Virus record (IMG/VR): IMGVR_UViG_3300028383_000229
Coordinates: 1 to 29,003 of that record
Length of the DNA: 29,003 nt
Reading direction: 5' to 3' (one strand)
Source: a virus
In this document: positions 15,801-22,707 of the stretch, in pieces
How the letters are laid out: each line of letters opens with the position of its first letter
Numbering within the stretch: the first letter of the stretch is position 1
The notes under the pieces: model-generated
Seen by the model: the letters and a program-made list of their open reading frames with translations, nothing else
Told to the model about the DNA's origin: nothing
Databases searched by the model: none
Program-made: the position numbers and the translations under genes

Positions 15801-18800
15801 TTTTGTATCGCCTTGGGTCAGTCCAAAACCTTCAGACAGTGCAGAGATATCTACCTCCAAGTTAATAAATTGGAAATTCACATCAACAACGCTGAGAACC
15901 TCCCCGGTTGGCAAATCTACAGAAAAGGCATCAGAGCCCGAAAAAGACAGAGTCCTATACGTAAATTCTGTACTTTCGTCGAAGTTAATTGCTGTACTCG
16001 GAGTATTAGTCAATTTATTTAATGGAGTGCTTAGATCTTGAAATACATGTGTCCTGTTGTTTCTATAGTTTATGAACGCATTGTTTGGTAGATCTGCCTG
16101 CAGAGACCCGAAGAAATTTTGTGCGTTTTCTGTATCTGCAATAATGTTTAACCTATATACATTGCCGCTGACCACTGAATCTCCAGCAACAACGTCGTCT
16201 GGTTCCTCTCCTATATCACCATCATTATCAGTATCGGAAAAATTCTCAACACTAGAAATCCTGTAATCCAAAACTCCGATACTAGGCCCGTGATCGATTG
16301 TAACAATGCTCTCTGCTGTTGGAGGGAATTCAAAATCATAAACAAAGAGAAAAGAATCTCCTTGCAGATTAGGAAATTCATTTGTTGTATATGCCTTGCC
16401 AGGTTGTGACATCGGATTCTTAAGAGTTACACGATCAGGTATTTCATTAGGATCCGCGCCTTCCGCAACTAACCCAAAATTGCCATAACCATTAGATCCA
16501 TTGAGAGAACGTATTTCAGATCCATTTTTGGCATAATATGCTACTTGACAATAGTAGGTAAACATGGACACCATTTCTGAGAAGGCGCCGTTAGTTGTTA
16601 CAAGACCATATCCTAGATCATTTATTTGAGTAAAGTCGTTACCAAGCATAGATCTATTCCCTGCAGTTTGCAGGAATATTTCTTGTCCTGTGTCTCCAAG
16701 GTAACCTTGTCCCTGAAAATCACTATCTTGATTTGAATTAGCGTCAAGGAATATAGTTGCTCTTCTTTGGCTTATTCTGCTCAAAGCATTTACTTGGTAC
16801 CTCTGACCATCTAGATAAAAAGGACACGGAAGTTGCGGAGTTCTAATTGCAAGTCCTTCCCCGTCGTTGCTTTCTATTTCTAGTTCAAAAGCATTTTCGA
16901 TACTAGTGATTCTTGCAGGAATATTACCAACAAAGGCATCTACAAACATTCCTCCTCTAAAGCGTTTTTCATTGTCGCTTTTAGAAAATGAAGAACCTGT
17001 TTGAATATACGGTGACTTTGTAAGGATCTGTCCGTCGGGATCTAAAACAATCATAAATCCGCCATGTCCCTGCACAGTGACGTTTCTTAGAATAGTAGCA
17101 TCGCCCATCATAAAAACGTCAACGCCGTCGTCGTCGTTGCGTTTTGGAGGATTATAGCTATCGTTGAACGCAAATCTCACCACAGCTACTAAGCTACTCA
17201 AACGTATCACGGTGTCTTCTGATACTTGACCTTTACTAGTATCTGGTTTAACCTCACCAGACTGACTTGGTTGATTTCCTCTTAAAAGACTCGCAAGCAG
17301 GGTATTGATTTCTATAATTACGCTATCAGTTTGATCACGTTCTTGTTCTCCTGTAACAAGATCATAAAACCCCTGTACTTCTAGTGTAAACTCAGTTCCG
17401 CCTCTTTCAAAATCTCGAGCTAGACTTTCTATCAATCTCCTTGTGTTTTCAAGATATTGAGATTCGTTATATTGGAATCCAAACCAAATGCTATCAGTGT
17501 TATTTTCACTATTTGCGGCAGTAATTTGATTTGTAATAAACGCAATTACTTCTTGTTGTATGTAAGATATATTTGCAATTAAAATTGCAGCAGCAACATC
17601 AAACCCACCAGGATTGTCTACTTCTTGCCCTACATTTTTTGGCGAGTATGGGTCTCTAAGATAATGCCTTCCAAAGTAACCTTGAACATCATTTGTTTGA
17701 TTGAGGAAGCCACCGACCTTGGCTTCTATAACGTACATTTCCCCAGATTCGTTTGCAAACTCAATTGGTGTACCTTCTTCGGTTTCGGATACCTGTATTT
17801 CTAGAGTAGATTCGTCGATATTTTGCACATAGTATATCGTGTTCTTTTCTAACTCAGATCCGATAAGATTATTGCCTATAAATTTTACTGGCAGGTTTTC
17901 AGAAATCCAGCTGATATCATCTACTTTTATGCTAGGGCTGGTTGCGAGATTACTGCTACCAATTTCCGAAACAGCACTGTGTTTTTTCTCTAGTATGGAA
18001 ATATCATCAAATTCTAAATCTCTGTAAAAATAAGTATCTGCCCAGATAGACTGAGATGTTCTTCTCTTAGGTCTTATAATTACACGTCTAAATTCATCGC
18101 CCTTTAGTGACACATTTGCTGAAAGTTTTATTGGTAAATCTTCTTCGTAGGTGCCAGATTCTATTCGTATTGTTACCTGTTTCTGTTTTACAAAGTTTCC
18201 AAACTCCACCGCCTCGCCGATTCTAAAATCCGATGGAGTAAGCTGCTCTAGTTCTATTCTGTTTACATTTTGGCCATTGATTGAGTCACGAGTGATATTT
18301 ACAATTCTTCCTTGCGCACCTGACAGCTTTCCAACAACTATTTTGTTTGGCAGTGTGTCTTGTATTTGATCAATGTCATCCTTGGTATCTAGTCCTAAAG
18401 CTATTTGGTAATTGTTGCCGGGGATAATGCCAGTGCCTTCATCTATACCTTGCACTAATATATTTTTTACAAGTTCGAATTTGTCGTCTATTGCATTGCG
18501 GTTGTTGATATCAACATCAGGATCATCAAACGATTGTGTGACCTTTATGCTATCGAAATCTTGAATCCTGTCTTGGAATACCAAGCCTATAACTCCGCTG
18601 TTAGCTTCGTGGTCGCTAAAACCTGAAATGTCCCACAGGTTTTCTAACTCTGCGTCGGTATACAATTCAAGCAGTTTTCCCTCTAGATTGCTGTCGTCTG
18701 TTTCGATATTTCTCACATAGGCTGTTAAACCGTTCAATTCTGTCATACCATTGACGTCTTTAAAGAAAATCTGATCACCGTTAGAAAAATTGTGCAATTG

Positions 18801-20480
18801 ATTGGTTGCTATTCTTGCCTGTTCATTAACTACGCTGTCTTCTCCAGGAGAAGTTATAGATTGAATAGATTTCTGTTGATAGAGCTGATTGAGTAGAACT
18901 CTTTCTGTAGAATCTTTCAGGAAATCAATTGCTGATAGATTTTCTGTGAGCTGTCTAGATATTGCAATTCTACCATTTATGCTGTTAAAAAATGTTAATG
19001 CAGCAAGGCGAGTCAGAGAGTTTGCGTCTCTAGCTCTATTCACGTCATATGCGATTGATTTGATAATTCTTTCATATGATGATCTATAAAGGTCACTATC
19101 ATACTCAAGATTTGGGTATCTGGTATCTAAGAATGCAAGCGCTTCTCGAACTAAAAAATCTGTATTTTGATCAATAAGATTTCTGGTTTGTTCGTTTTGT
19201 GGAGCAATTACGTCAGCTTCTAGAACAGTTGCATCAAACTCTCTATTATCACCTGTGATTGTTTGAAAATAAGGTCCAGGCTCTGCGGGACTTGTTTCGA
19301 TTATTTCTGCTGCTCTTCTTGCTGCTTCGCCTATTGTTCTAAAAGCATAGGCTAGTGCTGTGCCTTCTCTGCCTTGTGGCACGCCTACCATTGTATCGTC
19401 ACCGAATGTGCTTACAAAAAGATTTTCTGGCGAAGAATATGCAGAATTATCAACATAGAGTTTGGTAGCTGCTTGTAGATCATCTTCTCCGTTAATCACT
19501 CCGAACCCAGATAGATCGCCCGGGTGATCCTCCAAGAACAGATCCCCTTCCATGTTGTCGCCTTGTCGCCTTACAATGCTTTCTCTTGGGAGCGCGACAT
19601 CAGACAAGAAGTTGCCAGGTAGGTCTGGGTCGAAAGCAGCATCAGTGATTGTGTGTAAACCGTCGTCTCTTATAATGGCATTAATGGCTATTTTCCTGCT
19701 ATTTGCTTCGGAATCACTTATAAGATTGGCATCATCTCGATTATCAAATAGAGAAATTTGATCTGAGTTGACTACCCTAATAAAATAGGTCTCACCGTTT
19801 TCTAGCTCCTCTGGCACATCATATCTTGATTCAAAAACATACGGTGTTCCGTTGACAGCGCGAATTAAACCATGACCGGGTATAAGAAGATTTCCAGAAT
19901 CAGTGTAACTTTCTATTTTAAGGGTGTATTGGTCAACTGAAGTAGGTTCACTATCGATTCTAAGGTTTTCCGAAGATACATATCTTTGGTCGGCATAGCC
20001 TTTGGTAATTACAAGATCGTCTATGCTGATGTCGTCGGTGTCTGTGTACTCGGTATTAAATCTTTCTACAGCTCCTTGAGTAATTGAAACATTTGCAATA
20101 CCATTTCCTGCAGCATTGAGTGGAGCGTCGAGAGTAGGTTTTTGATCGTCACTAAGCTTTTTAAACACATTAGAAATAACAATCTTCCCTGGTACCGAAT
20201 AATCAAAGAAAATAGTATCGTCTTCGTTCTCGTCAAGGTCGCTGTTTGAACCGAACTCAACAAGGTTAAGGAATGTACCGTCTGAATTCACAAATGGAAC
20301 ATGATTTGGTAGAAGGGTGTCAGGAGTATCATCAAGAGCTCTAAAGGTTATTCTGCCACCTTCATCGAAAGCACCATACAGTTCGGTAAAGTTTTCGTTG
20401 GTTTTTCTAAAACTTTCTCTTATGCTATCACCGGTGCCGTCGTTGCCTTCTACACCAATATCAATGTCTTGTTGTGCCAT
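12825..20480 (-). CDS. giant virion/tail-fibre protein (2551 residues)
   Basis: The largest gene in the window. Residues 6-30 carry the GNDGTGDSIRESFRKTNENF attachment-like motif. Around 768-815 is a segment with RIESGTYEEDLPIKL, then VSLKGDEFRRVIIRP, the look of a right-handed beta-helix of pectate-lyase type. Near 1120 RNVTVQGHGGFMI continues this fold, and near 1310-1335 SEIRSLNGSNGYGNFGLVAEG appears, typical of large marine-phage fibres. Near 1845 ASDAASKSYVDASI resembles repeats of T4-like fibres. The end (about 2420-2551) has YADLAENYQAD and RRIAGIVSENPAYLMN, resembling Peptidase_G2/intramolecular-chaperone domains, an inference. ATG at 20480 has GGAG upstream and a TTTAAATA late-like motif. 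Glycan binding or degradation is plausible but no catalytic residues were assigned. Confidence 0.85.
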   Translation of the reverse strand: MAQQDIDIGVEGNDGTGDSIRESFRKTNENFTELYGAFDEGGRITFRALDDTPDTLLPNHVPFVNSDGTFLNLVEFGSNSDLDENEDDTIFFDYSVPGKIVISNVFKKLSDDQKPTLDAPLNAAGNGIANVSITQGAVERFNTEYTDTDDISIDDLVITKGYADQRYVSSENLRIDSEPTSVDQYTLKIESYTDSGNLLIPGHGLIRAVNGTPYVFESRYDVPEELENGETYFIRVVNSDQISLFDNRDDANLISDSEANSRKIAINAIIRDDGLHTITDAAFDPDLPGNFLSDVALPRESIVRRQGDNMEGDLFLEDHPGDLSGFGVINGEDDLQAATKLYVDNSAYSSPENLFVSTFGDDTMVGVPQGREGTALAYAFRTIGEAARRAAEIIETSPAEPGPYFQTITGDNREFDATVLEADVIAPQNEQTRNLIDQNTDFLVREALAFLDTRYPNLEYDSDLYRSSYERIIKSIAYDVNRARDANSLTRLAALTFFNSINGRIAISRQLTENLSAIDFLKDSTERVLLNQLYQQKSIQSITSPGEDSVVNEQARIATNQLHNFSNGDQIFFKDVNGMTELNGLTAYVRNIETDDSNLEGKLLELYTDAELENLWDISGFSDHEANSGVIGLVFQDRIQDFDSIKVTQSFDDPDVDINNRNAIDDKFELVKNILVQGIDEGTGIIPGNNYQIALGLDTKDDIDQIQDTLPNKIVVGKLSGAQGRIVNITRDSINGQNVNRIELEQLTPSDFRIGEAVEFGNFVKQKQVTIRIESGTYEEDLPIKLSANVSLKGDEFRRVIIRPKRRTSQSIWADTYFYRDLEFDDISILEKKHSAVSEIGSSNLATSPSIKVDDISWISENLPVKFIGNNLIGSELEKNTIYYVQNIDESTLEIQVSETEEGTPIEFANESGEMYVIEAKVGGFLNQTNDVQGYFGRHYLRDPYSPKNVGQEVDNPGGFDVAAAILIANISYIQQEVIAFITNQITAANSENNTDSIWFGFQYNESQYLENTRRLIESLARDFERGGTEFTLEVQGFYDLVTGEQERDQTDSVIIEINTLLASLLRGNQPSQSGEVKPDTSKGQVSEDTVIRLSSLVAVVRFAFNDSYNPPKRNDDDGVDVFMMGDATILRNVTVQGHGGFMIVLDPDGQILTKSPYIQTGSSFSKSDNEKRFRGGMFVDAFVGNIPARITSIENAFELEIESNDGEGLAIRTPQLPCPFYLDGQRYQVNALSRISQRRATIFLDANSNQDSDFQGQGYLGDTGQEIFLQTAGNRSMLGNDFTQINDLGYGLVTTNGAFSEMVSMFTYYCQVAYYAKNGSEIRSLNGSNGYGNFGLVAEGADPNEIPDRVTLKNPMSQPGKAYTTNEFPNLQGDSFLFVYDFEFPPTAESIVTIDHGPSIGVLDYRISSVENFSDTDNDGDIGEEPDDVVAGDSVVSGNVYRLNIIADTENAQNFFGSLQADLPNNAFINYRNNRTHVFQDLSTPLNKLTNTPSTAINFDESTEFTYRTLSFSGSDAFSVDLPTGEVLSVVDVNFQFINLEVDISALSEGFGLTQGDTKIPIQPLANDDEIERLLRDIEGRQPNDGADYEGGMIFSYAGKTHQIVDYQTDSTVPYIEITDVNADLSESGTVGLSQGIPNTHERTFRAGLPSGSKAEITQAISLLRATGHDFTQIGTGGYNDSNYPNVILGEPNNDPDEAAQVEERRKGRVFFVSTDEDGFFRVGKFFTVNQGTGDIEFSGGIGLTGANSLGFKRGVTINEFSADSTFSDNSSDAVPTERATASYIDRVLGFNVSSGAVLDSPDDGGTRIGPGFLPLTGGNGMEGPLDMNGNSLENLPLPGSASDAASKSYVDASIQAYDAIEDLRNLEVNTIKKNDIILATGKKKIFVEPVIGGPWQVNDNIESQSGFKQGKIVDIEERNDEIEGSRQIVTYSPLLRLILSGNVSVSEGEILTQEETGANGMVSRNLSGTDVITLEAFSREDDWDTDNSYTLTGTSSGELSATVDEVSFADFQDEDTVTNGLASTTITDGPFDEIAHAAENESSVINLNIERQEDEVTYDLQIQDDSVTNADINSSAGILQSKLDMQKAVLFPESNEISGWDSETKVQSDLGLASFSDENFEIDEGYVRIKEGGIVYTEIQDIPEQTVLGRSDSGTGNLTSVSFSTVISDGGGLADDDFTNTIDREDENFPGDVLVKLDTGSYGVTPISEDVGSNTIARRRDNGFLDAQGYRIGGSDIATVSGSEFRLQTPGGARILQAEGNTTGSLVTGFPGNVDIGLTSISSESNFQAGSGFAGEGWLAVDWMYTNFIEAAGERDGNSTGISIGGLPPDPGVVSGTGFANSGPNVIDFVTNGGEKLVIDADTIRILDDLVIGADSDDSITFNARIGSNVLPDVNSSRNIGANGSRFNTVYADVFNGVATEAKYADLAENYQADNNYDIGTVVIFGGDKEVTVTDRKGDRRIAGIVSENPAYLMNSDLQEKNTVPIALQGRVQCKVLGRVEKGDLLVSSAIPEYAVVDNDPRVGAVIGKALQDKTTDGKDTVEVVVGRV

Positions 20481-20493
20481 TCTCTACTCCGAT

Positions 20494-20501
20494 TATTTAA
20501 A
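20494..20501 (-). promoter_or_regulatory. late-promoter-like motif before giant tail gene
   Basis: The minus strand reads TTTAAATA, one mismatch from TATAAATA. It overlaps the stop of the IscA-type gene and is followed by TCGGAGTAGAGA and the ATG at 20480. Spacing matches the better sites in this window. Confidence 0.45.
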
Positions 20502-20826
20502 AACTTATGCTGACGCCGCAGCCACACGCAGATTCTACATTTGGATTGCGCACTTCCATTCTTGAACTCAGCATCTCTGTCACATAGTCAACTTCTGTGC
20601 CTTCAAGAAAAGGCTGGCTAAACGCGTCTATTACCAAATTGCCCTCGCCTGTTTCGATTACTTCGTCATCGTCTTGCACATTTTGTTTTGACACTGTGCC
20701 CCAACTGTATTCAAATCCGGCGCACCCTCCTCCTTTTATAGAAAGAGAAACTGCGAAACAGTTCTGTTCTGTGCAGATTTTGTTTATGTGTGCTTGAGCT
20801 GCTTCTGTGATAGTGCAAATTGCCAT
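20497..20826 (-). CDS. A-type iron-sulfur cluster carrier (IscA/ErpA/HesB family)
   Basis: A 109-residue carrier that takes a nascent Fe-S cluster from a scaffold and passes it to apoproteins. The three ligand cysteines are all present at the expected places: C35 in KGGGCAGFEY, and C101 and C103 in the C-terminal SACGCGVSISF. Length is typical. Homologues are known from T4-like marine phages. Here it could serve the phage's own Fe-S proteins, endonuclease III and ferredoxin, or simply maintain host enzymes. It is driven by a well-placed late promoter (GATAAATA, 20852-20845) with AAGGAG ahead of the ATG, so it is made with the virion genes. Confidence 0.92.
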   Translation of the reverse strand: MAICTITEAAQAHINKICTEQNCFAVSLSIKGGGCAGFEYSWGTVSKQNVQDDDEVIETGEGNLVIDAFSQPFLEGTEVDYVTEMLSSRMEVRNPNVESACGCGVSISF

Positions 20827-20844
20827 TTGGACGTCTCCTTAAAT

Positions 20845-20852
20845 TATTTATC
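20845..20852 (-). promoter_or_regulatory. T4-type late promoter for IscA-type gene
   Basis: The minus strand reads GATAAATA, a full NATAAATA match, followed by ATTTAAGGAGACGTCCAA and the ATG at 20826. It is probably also a main promoter of the long tail-gene transcript. Confidence 0.7.
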
Positions 20853-20884
20853 GTATTTTTTTATAAGCTTAATGTAAATACTAG

Positions 20885-21172
20885 ATGTATTTAGGTGAAT
20901 ACGAAAAGAAAACTCGTCACAAAAGGCTAAGCAAGAATGGTCACAAACACTCATACGTTCGCAAAAAACGCTGGGTACGATTGAGATGTGACAGTTGTGA
21001 GGCAGAATTTGAAAGAGAACGCAGAAGCATGGACCCTAACAGGCTCAACAATAATTTCTTTCATGTGTGCGAGAACTGTGATGCAAAAAGATTTGCGCAG
21101 AAACGAGGAGCAGAGAAGAGAACTATCTGGAAGCTGACTGCTAGCAGTTCGATTCCTATTTCTAGGCTCTAG
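20885..21172 (+). CDS. zinc-ribbon protein, unknown function
   Basis: A 95-residue, strongly basic protein. Two CxxC pairs, C35-x2-C38 and C62-x2-C65, would bind one zinc ion. The spacing, with RLRCDSCEAEF and VCENCDAKRF, has the form of a zinc ribbon, and the basic N-terminus suggests nucleic-acid binding. It is the first plus-strand gene. An in-frame TAG precedes the ATG directly, so the start is fixed, yet there is no ribosome-binding site. A TGTAAATA late-like motif ends four bases upstream. The stop shares bases with the stop of the oppositely oriented 58-codon gene (CTAG). Similar proteins exist in marine phages from memory, without known role. Confidence 0.8.
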   Translation: MYLGEYEKKTRHKRLSKNGHKHSYVRKKRWVRLRCDSCEAEFERERRSMDPNRLNNNFFHVCENCDAKRFAQKRGAEKRTIWKLTASSSIPISRL

Positions 21173-21345
21173 TCTTTCTTTAATATTGTGTAAACACCGT
21201 AAGCAATAGCAGCATAGGCTATGATAACCGCTAAAGGCTTAAAGATAAGGTATGAAATTCCGGCTGCTATCAATACAATTCCGTCTAACGTAGTTCTTTC
21301 TTTCAGTCTGTTTTTGATAAATTTTTTAATCACTAATACTTCCAT
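21169..21345 (-). CDS. small membrane protein (58 residues)
   Basis: A short gene ending at TAG 21171-21169, convergent with the zinc-ribbon gene. The protein reads MEVLVIKKFIKNRLKERTTL, then DGIVLIAAGISYLIFKPL and AVIIAYAAIAYGVYTILKKD. It has a basic N-terminal helix and two short hydrophobic segments. The ATG at 21345 overlaps the preceding gene by 13 bases. An alternative GTG at 21333-21335 forms a TAGTG junction with the upstream stop and has GGAAG close by, giving 54 residues. I recall similar short membrane proteins in marine T4-like phages, with no function known. Confidence 0.7.
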   Translation of the reverse strand: MEVLVIKKFIKNRLKERTTLDGIVLIAAGISYLIFKPLAVIIAYAAIAYGVYTILKKD

Positions 21346-21497
21346 ACGCCTTTTTTGGTGTTGGGATTCTTTTTGCTTGATGGATATCTTTTTGGCAATT
21401 GATGAAGATTGGTAGGAAGCTCTGGCTTAACCTGTAGGTAATTGGTTTTTGTATCTGCTCTGTTACCAATTATTCTATCTAGACGTAGGTATTTCAT
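21333..21497 (-). CDS. small basic protein (54 residues), unknown function
   Basis: A 54-codon gene, opening MKYLRLDRIIGNRADTKTNY and ending in the Lys/Asn/Pro-rich stretch SKKNPNTKKGVWKY. Support comes from expression signals rather than homology: AGAGG eight bases before the ATG, and a full late-promoter match GATAAATA (21524-21517) directly before that. It overlaps the start of the small membrane-protein gene. I recognise no family. Confidence 0.65.
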   Translation of the reverse strand: MKYLRLDRIIGNRADTKTNYLQVKPELPTNLHQLPKRYPSSKKNPNTKKGVWKY

Positions 21498-21516
21498 ATT
21501 TGTAACCTCTTTTTAA

Positions 21517-21524
21517 TATTTATC
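21517..21524 (-). promoter_or_regulatory. T4-type late promoter, minus strand
   Basis: The minus strand reads GATAAATA, followed by TTAAAAAGAGG and then the ATG at 21497. It forms one half of an inverted repeat (TATTTA-TCAT-TAAATA, 21517-21532) with a weaker plus-strand motif. Confidence 0.65.
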
Positions 21525-21532
21525 ATTAAATA
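21525..21532 (+). promoter_or_regulatory. late-promoter-like motif, plus strand
   Basis: The plus strand reads ATTAAATA, one mismatch from NATAAATA. It faces the SAP-like gene, whose ATG at 21560 has AAAAGGAGA ahead of it. It is back to back with the minus-strand motif at 21517-21524. Confidence 0.4.
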
Positions 21533-21559
21533 GAAAACCATTATTAAAAGGAGATACAG

Positions 21560-21823
21560 ATGTTTGGATGGTTAAAGAAACTTTTTGGTGACGACAATGC
21601 TCCTACTCTTGAGAAGCCAATTGTGACTCCTACAGTAGAAGCAGCAAAGCCAAAAACCAAGAAGAAGTCTACAGCAACTACTGGCAGGAAGACGACTAGT
21701 AAATCTGCAGATCTTGACGCAATGTCAAAGACTCAGCTGATCGAACATGCTAAAAAGAAAGGCGTTAAGGTAAACGCCAGCATGAAGAAAGCTGATCTTG
21801 TGAAAAAGATCAAGAACGGCTAA
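21560..21823 (+). CDS. SAP/HeH-like putative DNA-binding protein
   Basis: An 87-residue protein in three parts: an amphipathic N-terminus (MFGWLKKLFGDD), a Lys/Thr-rich linker (about 30-50), and a C-terminal helix-extended-helix that reads MSKTQLIEHAKKKGVKVNAS (55-74), then KADLVKKIK. This last part matches the SAP/Rho-N/HeH pattern, where a Leu-rich helix, a turn with GV-V and a Lys-Asp-Leu-x2-Lys-Ile helix bind nucleic acid. A strong AAAGGAGA ribosome-binding site precedes the ATG. The gene converges with the next one and overlaps it by 14 bases. A chromatin-like or packaging role is only a guess. Confidence 0.75.
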   Translation: MFGWLKKLFGDDNAPTLEKPIVTPTVEAAKPKTKKKSTATTGRKTTSKSADLDAMSKTQLIEHAKKKGVKVNASMKKADLVKKIKNG

Positions 21824-22094
21824 GAGCTGCAGTAACTTTTTCAAGACTGCTTTCAGTGCGGGCGAGCTTGCGTTCTAAAACGTCTATAGCCGCCCGCTGT
21901 TTTTTGACCTGTTCTTCTATGCTTTGCACATATCTTTGAGACGGGATCTGCCTTTCCTGACCATCTTCACCAAGAATAGAAAGTGTGTCTACACCTTGCG
22001 CTCTTAAACCACCAGCTACCCTATTAGGGTTTTTGTTAGATTCAACAGGCTCTGTCTTTGTGCCCCTGCCATACATTTTGTTTAGATAACTCAT
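21810..22094 (-). CDS. coiled-coil phage protein, unknown function
   Basis: A 94-residue protein. The N-terminal half is polar and Gly/Asn-rich (MSYLNKMYGRGTKTEP), with ILGEDGQERQIPSQRYVQ in the middle. Residues 55-94 form a heptad-like helix (EEQVKKQRAAIDVLERKLAR). This layout resembles short structural or scaffolding proteins I associate with marine T4-like phages. It starts immediately beside the plus-strand metallopeptidase frame, and a late-like CGTAAATA lies at 22107-22100 on its strand. No clear ribosome-binding site is visible. Confidence 0.7.
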   Translation of the reverse strand: MSYLNKMYGRGTKTEPVESNKNPNRVAGGLRAQGVDTLSILGEDGQERQIPSQRYVQSIEEQVKKQRAAIDVLERKLARTESSLEKVTAALSRS

Positions 22095-22098
22095 ATGT

Positions 22099-22118
22099 GT
22101 ATTTACGTCAATAAATAC
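22099..22118. repeat. inverted repeat with back-to-back late motifs
   Basis: GTATTTA and TAAATAC form a perfect seven-base inverted repeat with a six-base centre. One arm gives a minus-strand GTAAATA-type motif, the other the plus-strand AATAAATA (22110-22117). Confidence 0.55.
22110..22117 (+). promoter_or_regulatory. T4-type late promoter, plus strand
   Basis: The plus strand reads AATAAATA, a full NATAAATA match. It ends only four bases before the ATG at 22122, so a transcript from it would be leaderless or start inside the codon. It may belong to a later start. Confidence 0.45.
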
Positions 22119-22121
22119 TGT

Positions 22122-22637
22122 ATGGGCAACAAGGTGATATTTTTCTGGGCTATATTCATACTGCTAATAATAGGCACAGTTTCCTATCATTCGCAGCCAC
22201 ATCCTTTTGATGCTCATATTGAATGGTTGACTGCGAACAGCGAATTTGAATATCACGGGGAAGACTATCCTGAAGTTATATACAAGACCGAAGAGCAAAT
22301 ACAGGTAATTGCTTATACTCAAGACAAAGTCGACGAAGCAAACAATAACGGAACAGACATTCCACGCATAAAGGCACTGTATAATCACCAAGACAATGTG
22401 ATTATTCTACAAAAAGGCACAGATATAAAGTCTCATGACACAGCTTATATAATTGTGCATGAACTTGTGCATTATCTACAAATGATAAATGGTATTACCA
22501 AACAGGAATCTTGTATACCTGCTCTCGAGTTTGACGCTTATCGACTTCAATACAAATGGCAAAAAGCGCACGATCATCCAGGCCCTTATCCTAACTGGTT
22601 GTTCGTAAAAATGTTGACATCAAGCTGCAGATCTTAG
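22122..22637 (+). CDS. membrane-anchored HExxH metallopeptidase-like protein
   Basis: A 171-residue protein with a hydrophobic N-terminal segment (residues 5-20, FFWAIFILLIIGTV), either a signal anchor or an uncleaved signal peptide, then a soluble domain. The motif IIVHELVHYLQ places H113, E114 and H117 as zinc ligands and general base. E136 in PALEFDAY is a good candidate for the third ligand, which gives a gluzincin-like arrangement. A periplasm-facing peptidase acting on an envelope protein, for example in lysis or superinfection control, is inferred. The frame is open upstream to an ATG at 22095, but that would put a charged leader before the hydrophobic segment. Neither start has a ribosome-binding site. 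Confidence 0.75.
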   Translation: MGNKVIFFWAIFILLIIGTVSYHSQPHPFDAHIEWLTANSEFEYHGEDYPEVIYKTEEQIQVIAYTQDKVDEANNNGTDIPRIKALYNHQDNVIILQKGTDIKSHDTAYIIVHELVHYLQMINGITKQESCIPALEFDAYRLQYKWQKAHDHPGPYPNWLFVKMLTSSCRS

Positions 22638-22644
22638 ATAAATA
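22637..22644 (+). promoter_or_regulatory. T4-type late promoter before GIY-YIG gene
   Basis: The plus strand reads GATAAATA, a full NATAAATA match overlapping the stop of the metallopeptidase gene. It gives a leader of about 60 bases before the endonuclease ATG at 22708. Confidence 0.6.
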
Positions 22645-22649
22645 CAAGT

Positions 22650-22680
22650 GCGGATCGCGATGCTACCAACATCCACCCGC
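22650..22680 (+). other. imperfect GC-rich hairpin in leader
   Basis: GCGG pairs with CCGC and, inside it, GATG with CATC around a CTACCAA loop, separated by an internal loop. There is no T-run behind it. It could slow transcription or translation of the endonuclease, or mark a former target site. Confidence 0.35.
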
Positions 22681-22707
22681 TCTAAAGACTAGATAGGAGT
22701 CAATAGC

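Noticed and set aside
22650-22707. tRNA or small-RNA gene in the leader of the GIY-YIG gene
   Set aside because: There is no cloverleaf, T-arm consensus or terminator; only short imperfect stems.
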